Source of the DNA: Hyaloperonospora brassicae
Taxonomy: Eukaryota; Oomycota; Peronosporomycetes; Peronosporales; Peronosporaceae
Assembly (NCBI GenBank): GCA_947650285.1
Contig: CANTFL010000086.1
Location: 1,550,001 to 1,614,000 of the forward strand
Length of the DNA: 64,000 bases
Reading direction: 5' to 3'
Part shown: piece after piece, positions 47,690 through 59,425 of the stretch
Numbering within the stretch: the stretch's first letter is position 1
Layout: every line of letters begins with the position of its first letter
Notes under the pieces: model-generated
Database searches by the model: none
What the model saw: only the letters and a program-made list of their open reading frames with translations
Told to the model about the DNA's origin: nothing
Made by a program: the position numbers and the translations under genes

Positions 47690-48029
47690 GTCCAATCGGG
47701 ATTCATCTTGAGCCCGATCTCGTTTGGAGTCGCGTCAGTGTGCGTGCTGCTTGTTGTCCGGTTGACCAAGTACACTGCCGTTCTATTTGCCTCTTCTCAC
47801 CAGGAACTATATACACCCTTGTAGTGCATCATGCTCCTTGCCTTTTCCACTATCGTTCGATTTATCCGCTCAGCCACTTCATTTTGTCGAGGACTATATG
47901 ACACAGTCTTCTGGTGCACAATATCGTTACACTGACCGATTCCGTCGATGGCATTGTTCGCACACTCAATGCTATTTTCAAAGCGTAGACACTTGATGCG
48001 TTCTTCTAACGCTAAAATGGTATTGAACT
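47690..48029 (-). pseudogene. copia integrase, C-terminal part
   Basis: The frame reads FNTILALEERIKCLRFENS, then DIVHQKTVSYSPRQNEVAER, then NRTIVEKARSMMHYKG. In copia integrases the SP-Q-QNG-VAER block carries the catalytic Glu. The usual SDNG of the preceding Asp block reads FENS, so the second Asp is lost. The frame is cut at 48029 by the plus-strand element; its other half resumes at 50999. Confidence 0.85.
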
Positions 48030-48030
48030 A

Positions 48031-48377
48031 TGAGCAATGACGCGTTGGCCGCGTTATTGAATGAAAAAAGGGAGATCACATTTTTGTATAACTGCCTGGA
48101 CTCAACAAAGGAGACCAGGAGTGACTTGTGACTTAACGTATGGTGCGCAATACTGATTGAGAAGTAGTGATTGATAAGATCGACAGGAGTCACGACGGTT
48201 AAATAGGTTTTCCGCTAAAGCGTCCCTCCTCGTGCTACAAGCACCTTATGCGTACATGTATAAGAGATGAACAACGAATATCACTTTGCTGTTTACTTCT
48301 CCTTGCGCACTTCTCGCGATCATTGCCAAGATCTACTACCTGCAGAAGCGCTAAAGCCGTTAGGTTAGGAGCCCAAC
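48031..48377 (+). repeat. 5' LTR of the plus-strand copia element
   Basis: The left limit is set by the break in the host integrase frame. The right limit (…GAGCCCAAC) is set by TGGTATACCTCATC at 48381, placed as a primer-binding site. No second LTR is in the window for comparison, so the ends are inferred. Confidence 0.6.
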
Positions 48378-48426
48378 TTTTGGTATACCTCATCACGTTG
48401 AAAGGAATTGAAGTTGAACCGAGCCC

Positions 48427-49245
48427 ATGAGCGAAATCGAAAGCGGTACAGGAGGTGCAGCAAGTGGAGGTGGGGCTGCAAATATACCACCTACCGACCG
48501 ATGCATGGAGGAGATAAGCCGCCTTGTTTTAAAGGAAAATTTGAGATGTGCTAAGCGGAACTAGAACTTTATCTTAAGGAACGAAAAGGTTGAGATGTCG
48601 TTGTCGGAACTGAGACACGACATGCCTCGGACCAAACATTGCAGGCCCAGTTCGACAATACATATTGGCTCGCTCGTGCTACTATCCTGCGAAGATTGCG
48701 TGGATGTCAGAACGATGATGCATCAAAGGTGTGTTCGATGGCCGCAGTAGCAGAAATGTGGGCGTCACTTGTTTCTGATAAGACTCTGCGCGACTTCTCG
48801 TATACAGTTATGCTGCGTGGACAATTGCATAGTTATTCACAGAGCAATGGTAAATTGATGGCGGATCACACTAAAAAGATGGCGCGTTTGCGACAACAAC
48901 TACAGAACATGAGCACCGAGCACATGATCACTGACACTGAGATGGCACGTCTGCTCTAAATAAGTTCTGCGATAACCCATCGTGAGTTGATAAATTTTTG
49001 ACCAACCAACCATACAAGGGTATCCGCCTACACTTCAACAAGTAACTCATGCGCTGCGACCACGCGACGAGCGTGATAATATGTGAAATAAGCGACTGAA
49101 TCTGTAACCTGCAACTCAAGAAATGCGGTGATGGATATTACCAGAGCGTCGGGGGCGTCAGTACAAAATCGGTTTGCCAAGAAGCTTGAAAGGTCGATTT
49201 CTTTTATTGCGGCAAAAACGGTCACTTTCGTCGAGACTGTTGGCA
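48427..49245 (+). pseudogene. copia gag with zinc knuckle, broken
   Basis: The ATG at 48427 gives MSEIESGTGGAASGGG. The UBN2/gag body follows in another frame (48639-48959), with VAEMWASLVSDKTLRDFSYT and MARLRQQLQNMSTEH. The zinc knuckle at about 49190-49245 reads FFYCGKNGHFRRDCWHYKRH. The expected first Cys (two before YC) is Phe, so the knuckle is damaged. At least one stop and a frame change separate start and body. Confidence 0.82.
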
Positions 49246-49499
49246 CTATAAGCGGCACCAGAACAAGGTTCAAGACAACAACGAAACCAACTTCACGACC
49301 AAGAGGAATGACAATAAAAGCAAAGGAAGATGCGTTCAAGATGCAACAAGCTCCAACAGTATACATGTGATGAGAGGTAAATTTGACCAGGAAACAAGCG
49401 CTTTAGACGTTAATTGTGAATCCGCTGCGTTCATCGGAATGGTCGTCAAACACATGCGTTTAAAAGACTCAAACAAATGAATGATGAACTGTGAAGCAC

Positions 49500-50984
49500 T
49501 ACCCATGAGTGGATTGAGCGCGACATGTGGATTGAGCGCGACATGTTCACGAATCTCAAATCGTCTACAGCCTCCTTCACAGTTTGGACCGGAGAAAAGA
49601 CAAGAGCCACAATGTGCGGGTCGGTGCTGCAACAAGCAATAAATCAACACAGCGAAAAGACTTCGTTGGTTCGGTTAAATGAAGTGGAATACTCACCTCG
49701 AGGATCAACGTATCTGATAGGTCTTGGTCGAATGGAAACGAGTGAATGTGTCCCTTCATTTAGCTTACCCACTGTGACTCCAAGAAATCTATGGCTGGAT
49801 AAAGGAGCAGAGCGACTTGGACATGTCAGGAACAACGATCAATATTACCTTCACTCGTCGAACATGACATGTGTTGGTGATAATGTGGCTACGATGACAC
49901 TTAACGCCGATGCAAGTCCATTTATGCTCTGGCACGAACGCATAGGACATTTCAATGCGTCAACGCTGAAACATATGGTTTACCGCAACGTTGTATAAGG
50001 TATGGATTCACCGAAAGAGCTTTTCAAAAAACGTTCTCTTGTATAAGCTGCATGTCGGCCAAGCGGAACGAATCTCGTACAGGGTCAGCGCAGCAGAAAA
50101 GCGTACCAAAGTGAACAATGAACGACTTATGTCAGATGTCTGTGACACGGGTACACGTCTGCCAGGATTGAAAAAGTACTACTGCTTTCGGATGATTCAA
50201 GATGAACGCTCACGATATAGTTGGTGTTATCCGATTGAGACGAAGTCTAAATCGAAGGAAAATATCGGTCAACTCATTACAGAACTTCTGGCGAAAGTAC
50301 ATCAAATTCACCGATTTACAAGTGATCAACGGTGTGCAGCTGACGTGGGATTGTACTAAAAATGTGTTCAAGGGCATATGATATTTTTACTGTCTATGTT
50401 GATGCCATGCTAATTATAGGGACTTCGAGCAGCATCGATGTCGTGGTTGACAAGTTACGTAAATGTTTCGCCTTTAAAGGATTTAGGACGCGTATCGTAC
50501 CTTCTCAAAATGGAGGTGGAGTACGAGTCTGGGTGATGCTTTGTCTGTCTCAGACATCTTGTATTGATCGCATGCTGACGCAATTTCAAATGGAGCAAGC
50601 CAAGCCAGTTCTATCACCACAACAGCAAAATGAAAAGATGATGATGAAGGACACAGACACCACCAAGGTTAATGACGCTAACATACCATACCGGGAGTGA
50701 GTTGTTGATCTACAAGATATGGTGACGTGTACCCGACCGGATTTTGCCAGTGCAGTGCGAAGTCTCGGTCCCCACACAGACGCATATACTGTGGAGAATT
50801 GCTCAGAGCGAAGCGAGTACTTCTGTATCTCAATGGAACAAAGAAATTAGGATTGTGCTATCATCGAGACGACGCTGTGCCAAGATATAACTTGATGGTG
50901 TTTGCGTACCGTGACTCTGACCACGCCATTTGTCCGGACACCTCACGATCAGTGACTGGCTTTGTTTTTCAACTAAACGGATGA
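49500..50984 (+). pseudogene. copia pol remains: protease, integrase, part of RT, RNase H
   Basis: Pre-integrase motif LWHERIGHFNASTLKHMVYR (about 49927-49990). Integrase start with HVGQAERISYR, KKYYCFRMIQDERSRYSWCY and RFTSDQ (about 50040-50330). At 50340-50370 it jumps to a reverse transcriptase end with IFTVYVDAMLIIGTSS, where the YVDD box reads YVDA, so a catalytic Asp is lost. Last comes an RNase H part with RRDDAVPRYNLM and CPDTSRSVTGFVFQLNG (to 50984). Deletion, stops and active-site loss show that it is dead. Confidence 0.85.
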
Positions 50985-50998
50985 CCTTTTTAACGACT

Positions 50999-51842
50999 CA
51001 AACCTTCTCGATACTTTGCTCTTTACCTTGAGGAAGTATGACACAACTTACGTCGAGAATTGGTCAACGAAGCTGAGCAAATACTCAGCGCCACCTTTTT
51101 AAACTTGCCTTCATTGGTCCCATTACATATGGGTGCACAAATTCCAGCACATGGAATGTCGTCGTCTGCGAACGAGATGGAAATTGCGCCATTGTCTACT
51201 TACCTTTCAATATTCTACTGCATAGCGCCTTGGTCTTGAATTGGGTACTTGGAAGACCAGTCATCACGCGCTGGGCCCATTCCACGCGTCTTTGTACAAG
51301 TGGTCCATGAGAGCGTGCCGAAGCTCCTACTCGCTATCGACGTCCGAATATGCCACGTCTTGCGCCGTTTGCTGTTGACATTCTAGCATCCATGCCTTGC
51401 CAGCCTCTCATTTCAAAGGGGATTGCTCGTTTTTTTTCAAATATCATATGACGTGCGCTCATATTTAATATTGAGCCCGCTTTCGGCAAGCTTGCCGACC
51501 GACAATAGTCGTCGATCAAGACCAGAGATGTGGAGGACGTCCAACGCCCTAATGCGATTGCCTCCAATTCCAGTTAAGCGCACCGACCCAGTTCCCGCGA
51601 CATATATTTTATTGCCTTCCGCAGCAAACACCTCGATACTTGACGCCATGTCCTTGTAGCCGAACAAGTCGTCTCGGTGCGGCTTCATGTGGGCCGTTAC
51701 AATCACTTTCGATCATCCACCATGGTGATCGGCTCTCCCCGGCGGCGAAGACTGCGTCCCTGTCATTCTCTCCAGATCCCTTCATGTCCGAGCAGTTCCG
51801 CTTCAAGTGACCAAACATGTCACAGCTGAAGCACTTGCCCTT
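50999..51842 (-). pseudogene. copia zinc knuckle, protease and integrase N-part
   Basis: The zinc knuckle KCFSCDMFGHLKRNCSD (51842-51787) is intact (C-x2-C-x4-H-x4-C). The protease region reads HMKPHRDDLFGYKDM, GTGSVRLTGIGGNRIRALDV and LHISGLDRRLLSVGKLAESG (51706-51437). The catalytic DSGA is not readable. The integrase part includes LEFVHPYVMGPMKAS and VSYFLKVKSKVSRRFE in shifted frames down to 50999. Broken by several frame changes. Confidence 0.82.
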
Positions 51843-52117
51843 GAAACTGGTTATCTTTATGGAGACTTGTCCTTGCGTCTTTTTTTCATGCCGCCGCTGT
51901 CAAATCTCGCATTCTTCGAATTTTCCCCATACAAAGTAGCCTTCAGCGCGCGTTCCGTGGCTCCCGTCCTGTCCTGTCGCTCATATTCCTTTAACAGCTT
52001 TGCTTTACCTCAATGAGCGTGACTTCCTTTGCGTGCTCCACTATCGACGCGATGAGCTCGTATTTGGCAGGCATACTGCCGATCGGAATTACGAGCTGTC
52101 GCGCCTCGTCGACCGGC

Positions 52118-52514
52118 TCATCCTGACTGAAAACCATCGAATAGTCCATTGAGCATGTCCAAGTACTCGACCATCGTTATGTCGTCATCCATCTTGAAAT
52201 TAAGAAGACAGAGGGTCACCTTCACTCGATTGTGCACGGTTGTACGATTGTAGATCTCACGCGACGTAATCTTTGCCTGTAACACGTCGTTGCCGGCCGA
52301 ATCTCGGCATGATGATCCAGCGCAATACCGTAAGCAATCTACTTTAGAGCGTTCGTGGCGTTCAGCATCCACGCTTCGGTCTTCTCTGCTTCAGGCTTGA
52401 CGCTCTGAATGTGCGCTAGCAGTCCCTTTCTTACCAACGTCATTTGCATTACAAACTCCCAGTGGAAGTAGTTGTCGCTCCCGAGGATGAGTTCAGCCTT
52501 CTTCGCAGACATGG
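52118..52514 (-). pseudogene. copia gag (minus-strand element)
   Basis: From the ATG at 52514: MSAKKAELILGSDNYFHWEF, VMQMTLVRKGLLAHIQ, and later YNRTTVHNRVKVTLCLLNFK, MDDDITMVEYLDML. This is the UBN2-type gag of copia elements. The frame is fairly open for about 130 codons; no capsid-like C-terminus follows cleanly. Confidence 0.85.
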
Positions 52515-52560
52515 GAGCGGCAGGTGTTGTTCTTGAGAGCCTTGTGCAATATGGTCAATC

Positions 52561-52734
52561 TGTTGGTGTTGGAGGAAGAAGGCAAGTTGTGAAGTATATG
52601 TAAATTTGTCCTTGGTTCGCAAACGCCAGTAATCGGCACATCGCGCATAACTAGTGTAATGGGGATGTAAGTAATCGGCACATCGCGCATTACTTGGGGT
52701 ATGGAGCATGCAAGTAATCGGCGGTGTAACCCCA
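52561..52734 (-). repeat. 5' LTR of the minus-strand copia element (short form)
   Basis: It runs from TGTTGGGGTTACACCGCCGA (52734) to CCAACACCAACA (52561), 174 bp. It shares GTAATCGGCACATCGCGCAT subrepeats and the tract GGAGGAAGAAGGCAAGTTGT with the 3' LTR. The 3' LTR extends about 108 bp further, and no TGG primer site follows this one, so its end and the primer site have probably been deleted. Confidence 0.75.
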
Positions 52735-55700
52735 ACAAGATATAATACTCGAGACACGATACCGTTTATCGAAATTTAAATTTCTACAAACATGGCTAGT
52801 GTGATTCCTGGTACAACAATGAATCTTTATGTTTAAGTGGGTGCATATCCACCAAATCCGCCTTTTATAAATGCACACAGCAAGCTCAATGATCGGTAAA
52901 ATAATTGTTTCCGATTCAAAATTTGCTTGATATTCAGAATATCGGGGTCCATGAGTTGGTTCTGTCCTCTCGGAGATGATTGCCTTCGTTTTCTCGTTTC
53001 ATCAGTAGCCCCTATTTCAAACGATATGTTGCATTCAAGTGGAGGATGTTTGGAAGCAGCTACGCGTCGACCGTTTTAATAGTTTTTGTTTAGTACACCC
53101 GAGCTCTTGTGCGCATGCTGGGTGCTGACGACGATATAAAGTGAAGCGTGCACAAGTCAGATACAGATACCGTTCCGGCACGAACGTTCATGCTACTACA
53201 ATCATATCATAGCTAATGCGGAACCACTCGGTTGAAAATTGGTTTGTAATGCTGAAGTATCCGCTACTGAGCTGAATGATTCTCGCACGTACGTATCATG
53301 TTGAAAAAGTAGAGCAGAAAGCGGTCAAGTGTATTCAAACCAATCTTCGTTTCAATTTCCGCCAGACGAATATCCAACAGTGTTATAGTAGGCCGACAAA
53401 AGCGCAGATGAAGAAGAATAGTTAATCGGCACATACTCATCCTGATCAACAATCACACGACGAATCACGGAATCGACTGTACCTGAAAAGTGGATACTGC
53501 GTCGGACTTTGATGCTGCTGCGACACCTCGGCTGATGTTATCCGAGACAGCAATCGGTACGATTCTAAGTTAGGATGAAGACGCTTTTGTAGGTTTGCTG
53601 GAGGTAAAGTAGTCAGTATGTCAAATCTTGTTTCTTTAATAAGAATTGAAAAGGGGCTACTGAGGCCATAGCCGTTGCATACGTTGGACTAACAGGGCCG
53701 TATACAAGTATTTCGACTTATTTTTCCCTGCGTTTTATTACGTATAACATCTTTGAATCACACACATTGCCGCAGTCAGTCAATGCGTACGCATTGTTTC
53801 ACCCCTTGAAAGCATTGTAGAGGTAAATATCTTAGTCGGCGCATTTGCGCGACGTTTATCATAAACGAACGTGCAATGCAGATTGCAGTGGTTTACGTTG
53901 TACCTACCTTGTATTCCATAACTTAGAAGACATATCAAGATATTCACTAAGTTGAATCATCATTGTCGGGTTGTATTCCAACATTTGCACATACAGTCGA
54001 GTAGTATAGCAATTTTTATCATTTATTCGCATTGTCGGTTGACAATAGACCAATTAAGTTACACACGACAGCTTTATAAACTGCTTCTCAATGGGGACAC
54101 GAAAACGGCTAATGTCTATACAACAAAGAGCTTCTACGATAAGCAGCTAAAATGTTTGCTTCACTTCCTCGCCACCAGCAATTCAGTTCACCCCATCGAC
54201 TTTTCATGTCTGAGAATTTAATTTTGCTCGTATGAGGAGTGGGAGACCGACTCCTTCGCTAATGAAGCAAACTCAAATTCGCTTACATTGAGCTACAAAG
54301 GTATTTATCAAAAGGCGTCAGTTCTGTTGTATAATACCAATAGAAGCGTAGTACATGGATCCGACTTCGTTAGGAAGTCACGCCAGAGTGACGGACCTTC
54401 AAAGAACGCTCAGGGCGTCAGGATCGTCGCGCTCAAGCTTCTTGCATCATTGAGTATCGATACGTTCACGCAAGATTTCAGGAGCTTACTGCCTTGGTCG
54501 GCGACTTGCCAAGGTTGAGCTCTCTCATTATCTTTGTCGCACTTTGGAGACGGTAGTAAGCCGTATAATTGTCATAATACAGGCGGATGTTCAACTTGTG
54601 CTCGACCGTCAGATTACTAGTTGCTTGATCGTGAAGGCATCGTACGTATACCCAAGATGGATTTGTCAAAAATCCTATTGTCTTGGAGCAGGCTGAGATG
54701 TCTGCCTGCCGTCTGTGAGGCAAAATTTTAATATTTGTTCGACAGGAAGATGATAATTGCTGTATTGCAACAACAGCGCCACGATATAGCATCCTCTGAA
54801 ATATGATGTGCGCTCAGAGAACTAGTCGCACCCAAAAAATTGAAATGTTATAATTATCGGACACTGTAGTGTGGAGACCCACTCATTGCAACTTTTGCTA
54901 GCCACGAGAAAAAGTAGATCTAATATCTGAAAGCCTTTGCTTAGATATACTATTTTGGTGCCTTATTCGATGGACCGATTGTGAACAGCATGATGCATAC
55001 AGTTTACACCGTGTAACAAGGACTGTAATGCGCACTTTCTTTTTCAATGAAGATAATCTTGCGCGGTACAAACGATACGTAAGAAATTCGAATAATACCA
55101 CTGATCTTTATTTTATAGCACAAGTTACGCTCTCCATTCTACAAAGGTGCGTGACATACTGCCTCGCCCAGCTGTCCACTTCGCTACAGGCGCTTAGATC
55201 AATTGATCAATTACACACCTCCAAGTTGATACCTATGTATGCCTCGACTCAAGGCTGCCAGCAACTTTCGGCCAAAAAAGAATAGGGTACCATACCCCAT
55301 GAAGCTCGGCAGGAAGACAATAGGTACCAGTGTGTAAAGTGAAGGCAATGAAGACAAGTGGCTCAGCATTAAAAGTATCTGCTCGGCCAATTGTATTTAT
55401 TGATGATGGTAGCCCAAATGCGAATTATCAAACAGACACACATGCTTGCTCACGTGCTGACACGAAAAAAGCATGCCAAATCATGCATGGATGCGACAGG
55501 GAAGTAGCTTTATCTTACTCTGCAAATGGTAGCGCTGGATAAGCAAAATCAAGTCGCGAATCAATAAAAGGGTATCTTCGTTGTCATCTATGAGAACGGC
55601 ATTCTTCGAACGTGGATGACTTATGATCAGGTGATAACATATTTATACGCTCTTCCGCTCTTCCTCTTTAGCGTGTTATTGCAACCTTTCCAAATCATAC

Positions 55701-57280
55701 GTTTAAGTTTGCACAACGATTCCACATTGCACGAGGGTTGGTGCTAACGTTCCGAGACATTCTTTGACTACGTTTACATCTATAATCATCTACTGGAATG
55801 ACCATTCATGCCTTGTGTTCCGCCTCTCAGCGGCGAAATCTCACACCCACTTCGATCTCGTGCATCATTCCACTGTACAACATTGCCGAAGCGACACTTA
55901 TAGAGCAGCGAAGCTACCCCGTAACTACTGAAGTTCACAAATCGTACCGGAAGGATGTTGCAATGAACACATCCGTGGGACTTTGCTTGTTCTGGAGTAA
56001 GATTCAAAATTTCGTGACATCGCTAGTAGCAGTCCATGATCGTCTACGGATACACGCGAAGCAACAGATCACCTCATAGTTTGAATTTTAACGTCAAGCG
56101 AATTACACAATGGAAGGCAGCAGTACACGTAGGGAGCTACAGCCAATCGAGACTAAGGAGAACCCGGTCAAGAAACGCATTATGCTCGTTTAAAGACAAC
56201 ATCGTGGACGGCAATGTCGACAGAGATCATATCCTTTACACACCGGTTTGTTTTTGTGCGCGCATCGATTGTTTTGATAAAGACAAGTTGTTTAACGAAG
56301 TGGCGTGATTTGAAACAGTCTTTAATCACAATAAGACAGTTGATCCAATGCTTTGAATGGAGCTTTGGAGACTTGATATACCAATCGCTCCTATTTCTAG
56401 TCATGAAGTTTCCCTCTGGAAATGAATAACCGCTATTTCGGCATTATCAACGACACGTCCGTCAATGTCCGTCCATGCACCTTTGAAATTATCGACCAGC
56501 CGTTTTGGTCCCAACAAAGACCCCAAGGCTTTTCCGACAAGAATTCATACCTCACTATCGAATGATGCCAGTATGCTGTGCTCAGGATGCTTCAGGTCAG
56601 ATCAAAGCTGTGCAACTAGAGTGTATGACGTAGCAAGTAAGAATTTTTTCAAGCAAATCTGCTATGCTAAAATGAAACTGACAAATCAGCCGATGTGGCA
56701 CAAATAGCTGTGACTGAATTTTCAATAACCAAAAGCTATTGATACTGTCGACGGAGGCTCAATCAACCTTACCGATGCTTACTCGTGACGTCAACATATT
56801 TGAGAAATAAAGCCGCATAAACCATACACGAGAGCTTACGTAAACACGCCAACTCTCGATCATGACGTCAAGACGACCAACAAATAGAATGTCGTGCGAT
56901 GCACATCACTTAAAACCTTTAACGCTTTATTTCGGCGGCCAAATTTGAAATGAAAATATTTATACTTCCGCCGTTTCTACAACCAGAAACACCTTTTCAA
57001 CACTTCCGTCCAATTGCACACAATAAGCGTCTTTTGCGCGTTTTCAACTCCAAGCGATTTACTGATCAGTCAGTAATGATCAACATGCCGCGCCCCAACA
57101 AAATGCTACGGCACTTGCAGGTTATATGGACAGTTGATGCGCACGCAGCGTCATGATAAATTATGGGAATTCAAGAGCCAAAAGGGGCTATTGGACGAGA
57201 CTATCACTGCGGTCGGCTATCGCATCATCTACCCTAAGTTCTATTGCAAATTGTCCTTCATCGATCTGTTCTGGTGAGAA
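52735..57280. other. no recognised gene
   Basis: This stretch carries ORFs of up to 104 codons on both strands with no motif, signal peptide or repeat that I recognise. Base composition is mixed, with less AT than the 15-34 kb desert. It may be ordinary intergenic DNA or very old mobile DNA. Confidence 0.45.
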
Positions 57281-57697
57281 TCAAATGCCATGCTCGAAAA
57301 AGGCCTTAAACACATGGTCCCAAAATACCTTGCATTCGCCTCTCTCACTACCATCCTTTTCCATTCTTGAAACTGCTTCTGGTATATGGTTATATATCGC
57401 AAGATCATGACTAGGAAGGCCGCCGGATACGCCGTGAGAAGTATCGGTATCATTGTAAGGTTCCAAATCAGTTTTAACGGATGTGAACGTTTTAGATGCT
57501 GCCAATGATTGTGAAATGCAATAATTTTGGCAAAACGTGATGGGTTTCGATGGATTTCGATAGTTGAATGCGTCATTTTTCAGTAAATAGAGGCCAGAAA
57601 CAAGCAATTCAATGCTGTTTAGGGCGACAACGGCCTTTTTTGCACTATTAAGACTGCACCTATAGTTTTTTACGCTAATTTGTATACTAACTGTCAA
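57281..57697 (-). CDS. unassigned 138-codon ORF
   Basis: It begins MTVSIQISVKNYRC and ends ...KVFWDHVFKAFFEHGI. The second half (EPYNDTDTSHGVSGGLPSHD, then LAIYNHIPEAVSRMEK) has a natural mix of polar and aromatic residues. This is the longest open frame in 52.7-58.4 kb. No signal peptide, membrane segment or family motif is recognised. It may be a small gene, the last exon of a decayed gene, or chance; the opposite and neighbouring frames are also partly open. Confidence 0.3.
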   Translation of the reverse strand: MTVSIQISVKNYRCSLNSAKKAVVALNSIELLVSGLYLLKNDAFNYRNPSKPITFCQNYCISQSLAASKTFTSVKTDLEPYNDTDTSHGVSGGLPSHDLAIYNHIPEAVSRMEKDGSERGECKVFWDHVFKAFFEHGI

Positions 57698-58149
57698 GAT
57701 AGCATGTGACGGATTCCAAAAATATCGAGAAAAATAAGTCTCAGGGGGAATTTGTGGCGGCCAAATGTGGCTCGCCGCAAGCCATTATTCACCGAATTCT
57801 CCGAACTATAGGGTCCTATAACTTCGCGGAAAAGTTGTCAAGTTGAAATCCGAGACGATATAAATGACGCTAGCAGCTTGCTTGAGCCACCTGTAGTCTT
57901 AGATTTGTATTCTAAATTGAATGGTAAAACGGGGCACGCTCTTGCCATATGACTGACAACACCTTGTGTTATGTGAACACAAGGCTGCGTGCTCCGTACG
58001 TCACGTACACGTGGCGAGGAAGCGCATCCGAAGCAAACAGAGCCCGAAAGCTATGAGGGAAAAAGTAGAACTGTATTCAATATCGTTAAGTTTCTTTTAA
58101 AAAACCATGTTTGTCTTTGTCTACCTACGTTAAACTACAATTTCCTATG
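57698..58149. other. no gene; small palindrome
   Basis: CCTTGTGTTATGTGAACACAAGG (57962-57984) is an imperfect hairpin. It could mark the start of the LTR-like sequence that follows. Nothing else is recognisable. Confidence 0.35.
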
Positions 58150-58386
58150 CGGGTTTCTTGCTCACCGCTCATTGCGCGCGTCCAGCAGCGATTGGTAATT
58201 CATCTCGTTGATGCACTGTGTACATCAACCTTTAAGAGGAGCGCCTAAATGATGTTACCCTCGAGGTAACATTTCGTCAACGTCACCTCGACTCGAGTGA
58301 TGTTGTTTTGAATATAATCTAAATAGATAATACTCAAAAACTAATACATTCGTATCAATTTTATGTAACGGGCTCACCCCGTTACA
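58150..58386 (+). repeat. LTR fragment of the TGTAACGG family
   Basis: ATTGCGCGCGTCCAGCAGCG (about 58173) matches the LTR at 28662 (TTGCGCGCGTCTAGCAGCGA). It ends with TGTAACGGGCTCACCCCGTTACA at 58386, comparable to the CCGTTACA end of that family. The 5' part is not clear. It stops 70 bp before the second duplicated copy. Confidence 0.6.
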
Positions 58387-59118
58387 AATGGGGTGAGGAG
58401 TAGCTGAGTGACGGAGATTAAAACTAAAAGGTTACAGATTATAGGCGGTGCGCACCGTAGAGAGTGTCGACGAGAGCTGGCTCCATCCACGCAAAGTACT
58501 GTCAGTAGCTGAAAGGGCCGAAGTCCATTGCATGCGGCAGAAAGTGCTGTCTTGAGATGATGCAATCGTCGTACAGTGTAGGAATGTATACGACGCTCCC
58601 CATCCTTTCACCAGGTCCCGACTGTGTGTGTAGCGCGAGCGTTGGTGGTGTCGTAGGCTTGGTGAATGGGGAGCAACATGGGCAAAACGTTACAGAGCGC
58701 CACACGAGTGGTCGAGATCCAGCGACAGGATGTGGCGCGTCTGTACCGTATTCCGATCAAACAATGAAGGAGAAAGCCCCATTGCTCGGGCACATGCCCT
58801 GCAGCAGTACGCTAGTAATCAATGGTTCAAACAACTGAACAAACGTTAGCAGCCGAAGTGTGCGGCTGATGGACCATTGCTCGTTTGATCATCGCGGAAA
58901 GAATGACCGACTGCAAAGCTCACCGACGAGAGGTGAATGAATACTCGCACGCAAACCAGACCCGAGGAAGACGTACGCACACTGCATTCGGCGAAACCGT
59001 CGCATGCAATATGCTCTCCCGCGATATTACACTCATCCAACAGTGTATTGTTGTGTCGTGGCGTCGACGTCCCCATCCTGTCGCTAGATCTCGACTGCGT
59101 ACGTGGCGTCCTTAGCTT

Positions 59119-59125
59119 TCATTCT
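59119..59125 (+). promoter_or_regulatory. oomycete initiator-like motif (candidate), copy 2
   Basis: TCATTCT, 79 bases before the ATG at 59204, in the same context as 40205-40211 of copy 1. Confidence 0.4.
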
Positions 59126-59203
59126 GCTTGTCTTCACGCTACTCACTCTGCCTTTCGCCGTACCAAGCACAGAACTCATTCAAAAACTCCACCTTCCAGC
59201 GGC

Positions 59204-59425
59204 ATGAACGTCAAAGTTGGCAGCCTCTTGATCTTTGCCACTGCCGTCGTCTCCACTCATGCCGATTCCTCTGCGCTCCAAACGTGCAAGCTTTGGCGAA
59301 AAAAATGCAAACAAACCAAACGCTTTGACGAAGTGATGTACAACAAGTGCATGGCGAAGGTTCTTCCCAAGAAGTATGTGTACATGCCAAGAACCGGCAC
59401 ATGCTGCACAAGGGCCTGCCAATAA
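59204..59425 (+). CDS. small secreted six-cysteine protein, PcF/SCR-like (copy 2)
   Basis: 73 residues with the same signal peptide region and the same six cysteines (28, 35, 49, 67, 68, 72) as copy 1. Seven residues differ: positions 6, 23, 30, 33, 34, 48 and 65; six of these lie in the mature chain. Copy 2 is more basic (Lys at 33, 34 and 48 in place of Arg, Glu and Arg). Only one silent change was seen. The promoter has one 45-bp unit instead of four. Both copies are intact, so both may be expressed. A frame from 58937 runs into this ORF through the promoter and is not credible as the start. Confidence 0.8.
   Translation: MNVKVGSLLIFATAVVSTHADSSALQTCKLWRKKCKQTKRFDEVMYNKCMAKVLPKKYVYMPRTGTCCTRACQ

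Larger units (their letters stand above)
48030..50994 (+). mobile_element. second Ty1/copia element, plus strand, nested in the first
   Basis: It has a 5' LTR (48031-48377), primer site, gag, zinc knuckle, protease, pre-integrase and integrase parts, then a jump to the C-terminal half of reverse transcriptase and RNase H. It ends at about 50994 without a 3' LTR. The host integrase frame resumes as ...RRFE/FNTI..., and the flanks are GAACT (48025-48029) and GACT (50995-50998), close to a target duplication. Internal deletion near 50340-50360 removes the rest of integrase and the first half of reverse transcriptase. Confidence 0.82.
45128..52734 (-). mobile_element. Ty1/copia retrotransposon, decayed, split by a second copia element
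   Basis: Minus-strand order: LTR (52734-52561), gag (about 52514-52120), zinc knuckle (about 51842-51787), protease (about 51710-51440), integrase N-part (about 51330-50999), then an insertion (50994-48030), integrase C-part (about 48029-47700), reverse transcriptase (about 46980-46300), RNase H (about 46080-45580), LTR (45454-45128). Integrase before reverse transcriptase is the copia order. Frames are broken in many places, but single blocks are still clear. Confidence 0.9.

Noticed and set aside
55786..56007. Minus-strand tract ILPVRFVN and SHG resembling pieces of the LicD-like protein
   Set aside because: The pieces are in the reverse order to the gene and nothing between them matches; coincidence.
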